From the NCBI GenBank assembly GCA_036346275.1, contig CM070722.1, positions 19,367,336 through 19,431,335 on the forward strand: a stretch of 64,000 nucleotides of DNA. Reading direction: 5' to 3'. The DNA is from Otatea glauca (lineage: Eukaryota; Streptophyta; Magnoliopsida; Poales; Poaceae). The notes beneath the pieces are model-generated. The model worked only from the letters and a program-made list of their open reading frames with translations, was not told the origin of the DNA and ran no database searches. The position numbers and the translations under genes are program-made. This document shows, piece by piece, positions 11,130-21,616 of this stretch (positions within the stretch are counted from its first letter, which is position 1; every line of letters starts with the position of its first letter).

Positions 11130-11267
11130 AAAGTATTAATATTTTTATAATAAGAATACGAGTCAAGTCTGGAATCAACAAACATGATAATACGTGTCAA
11201 AGTATTAATATTTTTATAATAAGAATATGAGTTAAGTCCGGAATCAACAAACATGATAATACGTGTT
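11130..11267 (+). repeat. 69-bp direct tandem duplication in the leader intron
   Basis: Copy 1 is 11,130-11,198 and copy 2 is 11,199-11,267. They differ at only a few positions (for example ATACGAGTCAAG versus ATATGAGTTAAG). Both begin AAAGTATTAATATTTT. It lies in the 2.4-kb intron between the leader exon and the start-codon exon. Confidence 0.85.
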
Positions 11268-11459
11268 AAACACCATAACTGATAACTATATCATAATGTT
11301 CTTAACAACAACTACTTAATCACTAAGAAATATGAATGTGGATTATTGAAAAAGACTGAGATGAGGTCTTTTACTATGTTTTCTCACAGTTCAAGCTTAT
11401 AAGAGATGCATTTGAGCCTTCTAGTAATGTTGGATTTCAAAATGGGCCTAATGTTTTGG

Positions 11460-11637
11460 TCCGTGGGTATCTATGTAGGATAGCGGAGCTATCGCTAACT
11501 ACAAGCTATGGCATATAGCAGAGCTATTTCTAGCTATAGCGCTTGTAGCTAATATAGAGGATATTGGCCCGTAGCATCGCGTTTGGGGTCCAAAAAAGCT
11601 ATAACGTAGCTACAGCTAGCTATTTAGAACACTGGTC
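11460..11637. repeat. AGCTAT-rich repeat remnant in the leader intron, possibly hAT-like
   Basis: This is a dense cluster of AGCTAT/ATAGC motifs ending GCTATTTAGAACACTGG. Grass hAT-like MITEs often end with the complement of CAGTGTTNTAAATAGC, which fits. The opposite end might be near 10,985 (GGTTTTAAATCACGATTTT), but the match is weak and no target duplication was found. Confidence 0.3.
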
Positions 11638-11639
11638 AT

Positions 11640-13229
11640 TATTTATTGTATAAATTGATGGAGGCGGGGCCTTTGGTTTTGTTGCGGCAAGGATAGGGTG
11701 CTCCAGCCTTTGGGTGGTTCGCTTCCAGTTTGTCTTGCCATATATGCTGATCTTGCAACATATGCTGTGATAGTGTATTGTAGTACTGTAGTAGCTGTTA
11801 TCTATGTTGCCTGTGTAGCTGATGTCCAACAGATTATTCTTAGGAATGGGGATTTGGGATTGGAATTTGTTCAATTGGAGGATGGGGATGGGATTGTCTA
11901 GTCAATTTGCGATGAGCCCATTTCCATTTTTGGTTTCGGATGTCAATTGTTTGAGGATGCATAATAGGAGGCAAAGGGTGTATTTGGTTGACTAGCCTGA
12001 CTGTTATTTGGTCAAAGCCAAAAGAATTTGGCTATGAACAATATATTTGGAAATATTCCGTAGGGTGTGAGTTATCCGTGAGGCAATTCAAACCTTAACT
12101 AAATGACTAGGGCATTGTCAAAATTTGGCAGCATACATTAAGGCTAGCTAGGGTAAGATTGCTACTATTATGTTTTGGTTCTCACATTGCTGTAATACTG
12201 ATTAATTCATGGGATTATCAGACGCAAGGATCTTCGATCCTAGTATTACTCGGACATCCGTGTCCAAAGTATTTTGCCAAATCAGACACCTCGAATCCGA
12301 GCCGATTCCGACAAACGTGTCTGATTCTGAGTAGCATGTCGCTTGTCCAAATTTTTTTGCTGAATTGGACAGTCCAAATCCGAGTCGGATTCCGACTGCT
12401 GTGTTCATGTCAAGTAACACTATCCGATCCATTTCTAAATGGCCATGCCTAACCATTGCCACCAAAGTAACATGGCCATAGTGGTATTGAAGTTACAATT
12501 TTAGAGGTATTGAAATTACAATTTCCATTCTTTTACTAAAACTATAATAAAGTGAGCAACCCAAAATATTTTAGAGTAGGTTTCAGGTTTTTATTTTTTC
12601 CTTTTTTACAAATATTTATTTAAAGTAGGGTGCCAAAGGAGCTCGAATTTGCAATACATCAACCAATTAGTAGCATCTGATTATCAAGCTCCTTCTAGTG
12701 TACTGTCGAAATGATTTGGTTTTTTGGGCTGAACTTGGTGTGGGTTGACTGGCTTTCAGTAGAGCTGGGGCTGGGCTTGGGCCATGGCCAGGTTGGTCTC
12801 GGTCTAGGCTTCGGCTGTGGTTTGGGTTGGACTTGGGTAGGACTTGCATTGGGCCATGCTAAGCAGTGAATCAAATGTCTAGCTACTCTTGTGGTGTTTT
12901 TGTACATTTAGAAAAACAAGCACTAATCTCATATTAAATTTTTGAAAGAATCTTTTCTGAGAGCTACCCTTCCATATTTTTAGTTTCTTACCTACAAATT
13001 TTGCACAGATACAGCGTTAGAAATTAAATTTCTTTACAGCGTTAGAAATTAAATTTCTTTCTATCTATTGTAAGTTTGTAACAACCATATTTTTTTATTC
13101 TACTTCCTCCATTCTTCAAATAAAAAAAATTCATGCACTAAAATCACACATAATTGTACCAAATAAGGAACCTCCATGGTAAGCCTATTGCAAAACACAC
13201 CCCTCATATACTTTATTTTTGTATTTCAG
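11640..13229 (+). other. remainder of the leader intron, no gene
   Basis: No exon was recognised. A loosely repeated phrase, (A/C)CGTGTC followed by CCAAAT and CCGA, appears twice between 12,240 and 12,420. A GGGCTTGG-rich patch is at 12,760-12,860. AATTAAATTTCTTT is duplicated at 13,020-13,060. The intron ends TGTATTTCAG at 13,229. Confidence 0.5.
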
Positions 13230-13251
13230 GAGAGTAAACTAGCACAGAAAC

Positions 13252-13263
13252 ATGAGGCACTGA
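13252..13263 (+). promoter_or_regulatory. upstream ORF 1 (three codons) in the MSL2/3-like leader
   Basis: ATG AGG CAC TGA lies in the spliced leader, 23 bases after the acceptor at 13,229. The context AAACATGA is moderate. It lies 56 bases before the main start codon and does not overlap it. Confidence 0.6.
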
Positions 13264-13281
13264 TAGAAGCTTGTTCGCTGG

Positions 13282-13287
13282 ATGTGA
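13282..13287 (+). promoter_or_regulatory. minimal upstream ORF (AUG directly followed by UGA)
   Basis: The sequence GGATGTGAAT places a start codon directly before a stop, 32 bases upstream of the main ATG at 13,320. Start-stop elements (AUGUAA) in plant leaders can stall ribosomes, the best known case being the boron transporter gene NIP5;1. Whether AUGUGA here has any effect is inference. Its presence in the transcript depends on the acceptor at 13,229 being used. Confidence 0.55.
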
Positions 13288-13319
13288 ATATTTTTCATTC
13301 CATTTGAATTCTGCTTGAG

Positions 13320-16300
13320 ATGGCGGTCGGAGTGACATCCCAGCTGTTCCAAGGAGTGACTGCTACCAACAGATTTAACCAAACCATCAAATTAAGGGTA
13401 CAGATTCTCCCTGCTATGCTTGTAATTCTTAATATTTTTTATTTTTGTTTCCTGAATGTCTGTTTTCTCCAGAGCATGGAAATGCGAAGTTCTCTCACCT
13501 TGCCATCCACTTCGTTGCCTTCAGTTGCTTATGTATGGTTCTTCATTTCTTCCTTTCAGTCTTGCTAATGTAACAGCATATTTCACTCATTCTAATATCA
13601 TTTTTTAGAAGAGGTGTAGTTTGTTTCATTGCTTCTAGCATCATGATTTATTAGAAGACTTTTAACTGTTGGTGTATTCCTTTTCATTTTGTTTTATTTT
13701 GTAAGTGTGAAGTATCCTTCTGTTTTTGTACCTAGTGTAAGTTATTACTTGTTAATTTAGCAGAAGCAAACATTTCTTCCTTGATAGGAGGCTGTACAAA
13801 TTTATGTCAAAAAGAACGAGCCATTACTGTCCATTTCTCTTTCACATAGACACAACAGGCAACACTGGTTGACTATCCAGATATCTTACTATTTGAACTT
13901 TTAGTAATATATTAGACAAAGATTGTAAAGTTACTGTTAATTTTTCTGTCAATGCTGAGCAAGTGAAGTCATGAATGGCATTAGATTTTATTAGGATTTT
14001 GTTGCTGCATGTTTTTGCCAAAAAGGATGTAGATGGGAATCAAATTTCAAATAAATGTATTTGGTTTTGAGTTATCTACAACACACAAAGTTTCACAAAT
14101 CATAGGTCATACTCTCTGGGAAATAGTCTTAAAAAATTATGTTTCTCCATTTGAATGGAAGATGCTACTGAAAACTAAAAGTTCATGTACATGTGTTTTG
14201 AACAGTAGGTCATGCACTCATGTACTATACTACTATATTGCATCATATCTGTCATTCGGTTGATAAATGAGAATTAACTGATGGACAACTGATAACTTGT
14301 CAGTATTTGTCAGTGATGGCAGCAATTGTGTAGGTTGATTAACTGGCAATGTTCTTTAACAAATCATACTCTTTACATTCTGAAATATATACCATTTTAG
14401 GAAATGTTGAGTCAGTATTTTCCAAATTTGCATCATGCACATTTTTCTCAAGGGCATGCCTGTAGGGGCACAAAAATTCTCTGTTACTAATATACCTATA
14501 TTGGCTACATGAAAATGGCACCTGCAGATTTGTACTAAACATACTTCCATAATGTTATATTTAGTAGTATGTTATTATTATTTTTTGGTACAAATTAGTG
14601 TTCAATTGTGTACCTTGGAGATTGTGGAACCAAATACATACATTTAGGAACAGAGGAGCTATGTTTTAGAATTAAATACTTCTATATAGATATATTCCAT
14701 GTCTAAAGTTTATTCTGTTAGCTATAGAATGTGTAGTTCTGGGTTTCTATATTACTTTCATACAATAAAATTTGAAATTTTGAATGTTACCATTTGTTCT
14801 AACATGATTGATCCATAATATCAAGTAGGTTATTTGACCCTCCATTTATTGAATTATGTTATTGTTCTATCATAATATAGATATTTTTTAATTTGAGCCA
14901 GTACGGTAGTCCATAAAAAGCACATTGATTTTTCTCCCCAGTGTGAATACCTTTGTTTTCTTTGCAGGGGCAAGATTGCTGGGGTCATAATGCAATGGAG
15001 AGGAACTACAGGCCCATGCTTTATGGGCCTTGTAGATATAGAGCCTTGGGTGTTAAATCTTTTGCCTTGCCAGTTTATTTACAGGAAATTCCTCTTGTCA
15101 AGAGCACATCGTTAACACTGACTAGGTAGTTCCCCTTTAGCATCATTTACCTATGAAGTTTCTGGAATGCTTAGATAGTTTGCTTTGATCATTACTGAAA
15201 GAGTATGGCTGGGAAAATAGTAGATTGATTAAGGGAGGAGCCCAAGGCTCAAGTACATATATGCAAGGATATCCCTAAGAATAGGAAAGATCTAATCTAG
15301 GAGATCCTTGCCAAACATAACCAACTAACCATGGCAAGGATATCCCTAAGAATAGGAAAGATCTAATCTAGGAGATCCTTGCCAAACATAACCAACTAAC
15401 CACCAGAGGGGGGGAGTACATTACGCTAACACGCTTCATGATCGGGCGTCGGTGGTTAGCCACGGACATTCGATGGACCGAAACTCGGAGAACACCGAAG
15501 AAGGCAGCCCTTCGTGAAGATGTCGCGAACGGGATGTCGTGGGAGCGTGGAGAACCCGCGACGGCACACATGGCTACCTTCTCACGAACGAAGTGAAGAT
15601 CGATCTCGATGTGCCGTCCGTTGATGTTGAACCGGGTTGGAGGACATGTAGAAGCTGCCGCGTTGTCGCGATGAACAACGGTGGCACGGCGAAGCGGAAT
15701 GTGGAGCTCATGAAGAAGCTGCCGAAGCCAAGAAGCCTCAGCAACACCATTGGCGGCGGCGCGTATTTCGGCCTCGATCTTTGGAGCGGGACACGGTGTT
15801 CGGCGTTTGGAGGACCGGGAGATCGGGTTGTCACCAAGGAACACAAAGATAGCCCGAGGTGGACTTGCGCGAATCGGGACGACCGGCCGGTCGACATCGA
15901 ATAAACCACCAAGTCATCACAGGTCGACGGTCGAAGATGAAGACCAGTGTAAAGTACCGAATGTAGCGAAGGATGCGCTGAGGGCGCCAGTGGGGCTCTC
16001 GAGGGTCGTGCATGTAAAGGCAAACTCTTTGACTGGCGTGGCGATGTCGGGCCGTGTGAAGGTCGATATCGCAAAGCGCAAGCAAGACTCCGTGTCGGAT
16101 GGGTCAAGAACCGGAGCTCCGAGTCGGCAGAGACCTTGAAATTTGGTATCCACGGGCGTTGTGCATGGTTTGCACTCGGCCATCCCAAAGACGATCAAGA
16201 TGTCAATCATGTCTTGGCGAGAGAGAACCATCTTTGTCGACTTCTTTGCGAACGCATCCAGGAAGTGATGGGTTGCCCAAATCCTTCATGGCAAACTCTG

Positions 16301-19300
16301 CTGGAGGCTGAGATGACTGCCGCAGGAGGTGTGTCGAGGAGGCGGTGAGGCGATGTCATCAACGTAGAGGAGTAGGTAGGCGTGTCGGTGCCACGGCGGT
16401 AGACAAACAATGAAGTGTCCGACTTGGCTTCCACAAAACCAAGAGAGACGGATCGTGGCGGCGGCGTTGTACCAAGCACGGGAGCTCGCTTGAGACCGTA
16501 GAAGCGACTTGTTCGGACGACGGACAAAGTTGGGCTGGCGGGATCCTCGAATCCGGGGTGAGCAAACACGGTCTCTGTCAAGGTGCCATGGAGGAAGGCG
16601 TTCTTGACATCGGTGGTGAATCGCCATTTGGCGAGAGAGCGAGAGAGCTTTGTCGAACCGTGGTGGGCTTGACGGCCGGAATGAATGTCTCGGCAAAGTC
16701 GATGCGGACATTGCGGTGAAGCGCGAAGGACCTAGCGTGCCTTGTAGCGCTCGAGAACCGTCGGCGTGGAACTTGTGTTTGAAGATCCACTTGCCCGTGA
16801 CAATGTTGGTATGTCGCGGGCGAGGAACCAACTCCCAAGTGCGGTTACGAGAAGGCGGCATGTTCTTCCTCCATAGCGGCCCGCCAATTGGGATCGGCAA
16901 GGCGCCACGGAAGGTCTTGAACCGGGACGGTGGCGCGACATGGTACAAGGATGGTACGCGAAACCGTCCTTGGCCCGAGTCGTCATCTTGTCTTTGGTTC
17001 CTTTGTCGAGAGGCGGCAATGGCACCCGAGCACCGGGCCGGTCGCGAGGCGGCTGATCTTGTCGGAGGACCGCACTGGTTTGGGCGCTGGAGTAGGCGCG
17101 CAAAGCGAGGCGCGCGCGTGGGCGCAGGAAGTTGGGTGGAGAAGCGGTGCAGCGTGGCGCAGACCCGCGATGGGAGCGCGAGACGCCGTCGGTGCCGCTG
17201 AGGATCGTGGCGCGTGCGCGCGAGGACGGCTGACGGACGGCGGCCGGTTGGCGAGGCGTTGCACCACCCGTCACGAGGAGCGCGGAAATCTCGCGTAATC
17301 TTGGCGGCGCAGAAGCGGCCGACGCGTCGGCATGGGGCCGATAGCAACAAGATGGTGGCGCCGGAGGACTGCGCAGGAGACACGGTTGGCGACCCTATGG
17401 GAAGGGGCGCGGGTTAGGAATTCATCGAGGAAGGTGAAGTCGCGTGGTGGGAGGAGGTATGCTCGGCAAAGGGAAAAGCGGTCTCGTCAAAGAGAACATG
17501 ACGGAGATGATGATTCTATTTGTGGTAGGATCAAGGCATCGGTATCCCTTGTGGTGTGTGCGAATAACCAAGGAAGATGCAGAGGCAGAGCGCGGGGCAA
17601 GTTTGTGGGAGCGATGGCGAGAAAGATTGGGGTAACATTTACTGACCAAAAACACGCAGATTATCGTACAATGGTGCACCTGCCGAAGAGAGCAAAGTGC
17701 GGGGTTGAAAAATCCGATATCTTGGTCGGCAAGATGTTGAGGAGGAGAGTTGCGTGTGCAGCGTCTCATTAATCTGAAGGTGGCATGCTCGCTGAAGCGT
17801 AAGAGAGCGAATGACATCGTTAGTGGTACGAATAATCCGCTCGGCTCGGCCAGATTCTGCGAGGGCGTGTAGGGACACGACATGCGGCCCAACGCCATGT
17901 GTGAGGAAGAAGGTCTTGTATTGGAGTTGTCGAACTCCGCCGTTGTCACTCTGGACGGCCTTGACGCATGCGCCGAATTGGGTGACACATAGGCGAAAAA
18001 GTTAGACGAGGTGGAAAGCGTGTCGATTTAAGCCGAAGGAAGCGTCCACGGTGATGTGAGCGGTCATCAAGAACAACTAAGTAATATTTGTAACAAGAGA
18101 CACTAACAATGGGAGATGTCCATAAGTCACAATGAATAAGATCAAAGTTGTTTGACGCTCGAGATACTGAAGGATGAAAAGGAAGACGAACATGTCGTCC
18201 TAGGTGACACGCATGGCACAAGGATTCCAAACTTTATTACGACCCGGGGATAGCCAAGTGAGTTTGGAGAGGCCTCGCGACCGGTGGTGGAGGCGGCGGT
18301 GCACAGAGGAGGATGGCGTGGAGTTGGCAACAAGGAGTGAGCCACAGGCGGTGCAGTGGTAGAGCGGACCGAGCTATTGCACTGATGATCACGTTCGCGA
18401 GAAGATCCTTCACGAACAACCATACGGGTCAAACTCCACAGAACAATTGTTATCGATGAGTGAATTGTGAACGAAATAAGATTCTTGATAAGTCGAGGCG
18501 AAACAAGAACATTATTTAGAACAAGAGAGCCAAGGTGCGTCGAGCCGGTGGCGGTGACGAGCGAGAGCGAACCATTACCGACAACAATGGAGGTGGGAGA
18601 GGATCGAGGGGTTGAGGAGTGAGAGGGTACCATCATGGGAGGTCATGTGGGAAGAGGCACTGTATCAAGGTACCGGTCGTTGTTCGCCGGCGGAGTGAGG
18701 GTGGCGGTCTTTGAGCGTGGAGGCGTGAGAATTCGGTCCCGAGCGGAGACCCCACCATGGGTGGCATCTGCTGGCCGGGCTTCTGCTCTTTGTTATGCTG
18801 GCGGCGGCAGAAGGCTCTTTGTTGGAGCGGAGTCATTCTTTGGGCGGCGCTGCTGTTGGGATTCTTGTTGTTGGGGCCGACGCGCCCTGGGAAGCCTGGG
18901 CGGAGGAGGCGACGGGGCCGGGCCACATTTGGATGGACCGTTCCACGGGTTGAAGAACGATGGCGATCATTGCGCCCGGCCACCCGCTAAGCGCGGCGAT
19001 CGTCTTGGCGTAGAGGAGTAGCCGGAGGAGGAAGCGCCACGCCCAGTGCAGCGATCTGCGCGAGAAGGTGCGGTGGTCCTTGGCTTCTTCTTCTTCTTCT
19101 TAGGGCGGCCGGACGAGGAGGACCGTTCTCGGTCGGTCTTGGCCGGCGCGCGCGAGTGGAGCGATGGCGGCGAGGGCGATCGGAGGAAGCAGAGGAGTCT
19201 GCACCATGTTGATCTCCTCGAGAGGAGTTCATTGCAGACGGCGAAGGAAGGAAGGCGCGCCGCGGCGGAGGTGGACCCGATGTCCACTCTGCTTCGTTGA

Positions 19301-21585
19301 GCCCGCGAATCACGTTGAGGACGAGTGCGGTCGATCCACGTGTTCGCCGAGGTCGATGGTCGTCGGCCATCTTCTTGAAGTGTTTGCAATAGTCGGTGAC
19401 GAGAGGTCACCTTGGGCAAAGCGCGAAACTTGGCGTCAAGGTGGAAAGCACGGGTCTCCCGATTGCCAAGGAAGTGATCCTCGATGGCGATCCGAGCCGA
19501 GGCGATGGCGCGTGGTCGATCACGGCGTCGGCAAGGTCGGCGGTGGCCGTCTTTGTCTGACCATGATTTGACGACGGCGTTCATCCGAGCCCAATCGGGA
19601 AGTGCCGAGGTGGCGGGCTGCGGACGTGGTCTGCAGCGAATACTTCGTGACGGCGAGTAGGAATTGCTTGCGCCAACGTGGGTAGTTGCCGGAGGTGTCG
19701 AGGACGAGGGGACGGTGCGGGCGTTGCGCGAGGAGACACCGGGCGTGGAGGTTGAAACGGCGGCGGCCTCGTGGAGGATCATGGCGCGGGAGATGTCCGT
19801 GTCATCCTCGTGGTCGTCGCCGCCAGTCGGCGGATCGGCCGTAGCTTGGGCGTCGGCGGGCTTTGGCCGCCTTGGCGATCTGGCGAGACGCGCTCGGCGC
19901 GGCTGCGTCGCGTCTGCTGGATCGCGCAGCGGCCTCTGCTTTCGGCCGCTGAAGCTTCAGCGAGCGGTCTGGCGGAGTCTCGCGAAGCCGCCGCCAGCAT
20001 GGCGTCGGCGTCGCGGCGAGCACGCTTCAGCAGGTCGGCAGACGGAGGCGGCGAGGTCCCGACCATCTTGCGGTAGCAGCTAGAGCGCGAGGGCAGCGGA
20101 AGGCGAGAGGGAAGATCCGGTCTCGTGATACCATGAAAGAGTATGGCTGGGAAAATAGTAGATTGATTAAGGGAGGAGCCCAAGGCTCAAGTACATATAG
20201 GCAAGGATATCCTTAAGAATAGGAAAGATCTAATCTAGGAGATCCTTGCCAAACATAACCAACTAACCATGGCAAAGATATCCCTAAGAATAGGAAAGAT
20301 CTAATCTAGGAGATCCTTGCCAAACATAACCAACTAACCACCAGAGGGGGGGAGTTTTACGCTAACAATTACGCTGATCAGGGGAATTTCTACCGGGTGG
20401 TTAACAGTGCTAACAGCCGGTTACCAGATGTACTGGTGGGTCCCGGTAGATTTCCATGCTGGACAAAAAATTCAATGTTTCAAAATTTGAACTACAGAAT
20501 TAAATATCGCATTCGTAGCTACATCACAAAGCCATGTTTGACGTGGTGGTTAGGCAGAGGGCTTGGAAGGCAACAGGTCATGTGTTTGAATCCTCAAAGC
20601 AGCAAATTTTTAGCTTTTCGGTTATTCCATCGAAAAAATTGAAATTTCAATTAGAATTTCCTTACGAATTTTTTCTGAAATTTTGTTGGGGTCTGATTTT
20701 TTCTTTTTCAAAGCGAAATTTTAATCCCTGGTGCTGACTGGTTTGTCACTTGTCAGCAGACACTAATCTGGATCATTCATTTTCTGCTTGACTGTAAATG
20801 GCATTTGGACTTAAATGTTCTATAAATCAGAACGTCTAACAATTAGCCTAAAATATGTATCACTGGTGGTGTCATGTACGCTAATACATGATGGGGGTAA
20901 TGGCCCTAGAGCCTGATCAAGGCGTCCCTAGACCCAAGTGGCACGACAGCGCTGTGGCGGCAGCCACACCACAAGGGCAGGGGAGAAGGGGGAAAGGCTA
21001 AGAACTATTATTATTTCTTGCATAGCCCCTTTGTATAGAGCTAGCCCTAACAGTATAATCTAGATATAAGAGCTAATGGATAGATATTCGTAACTAACAG
21101 ATAAGATACTCCTAACAAAGAGATAAGCCTCCAACCAACTGTTGCTGCTGCCTCACGTGAACAGTAGTAATAGCGCTGCAGCCTGCATGTGACAGGTGGA
21201 TAAAAACAGATGTGTTCAGTAGGGTGTTGCATGTGCAATGGTCTTCAGTAACATGTTGAAGTTAAGATAATAAAGAAGCTAGGATATTAATTGGATGCCT
21301 TGAGATACGATAGCAAATATGTAGTGGGGCATTTTGTTTAAAGTCATTGATTAACGTAACATATGAATTAATCTACTCACATGTTAGCCAAGATGGTTTG
21401 GTTAGCTGATCTTAAATGGAACTTACTTTTATGATTGATGATACTCACTGTCTACATTCCTTAGCCAATTCCATTTGACTCTTTGTTATCCTGATTTTTC
21501 TTTCTTTCTTGAGGTCATTGCTATATCCGTCTATATGGAAATTTCACTCGGTTCGTGCTTGAATTGGCTCTTTTTTAATAGCTAT

Positions 21586-21616
<31 letters not shown>

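Larger units (their letters stand above)
15196..20367 (-). mobile_element. complete Ty1/copia element, Hopscotch/Retrofit-like, antisense to the channel gene
   Basis: The element is 5,172 bp with LTRs at 15,196-15,431 and 20,134-20,367. It is flanked by the direct repeat ATTAC (15,191-15,195 and 20,368-20,372). The primer site lies next to the right LTR, so transcription runs on the minus strand. Short LTRs near 235 bp and a total near 5 kb fit the Hopscotch/Retrofit (Ale) group from family knowledge. The order gag, protease, integrase, RT, RNase H on the minus strand confirms copia. The two LTRs differ at only three substitutions plus a small change near the end, which suggests a recent insertion. 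Confidence 0.92.

Noticed and set aside
13100..13160. Stowaway-like phrase CTTCCTCCATTCTTCAAATA in the leader intron
   Set aside because: Only one end is seen, with no inverted partner or paired TA duplication nearby, so it was not called as a MITE.
20533..20605. tRNA-like or SINE-like text (GTGGTTAGGCAGAGGGCTT ... GTTTGAATCC)
   Set aside because: Only a B-box-like match is present. I could not form a cloverleaf with paired arms and there is no SINE tail or duplication.
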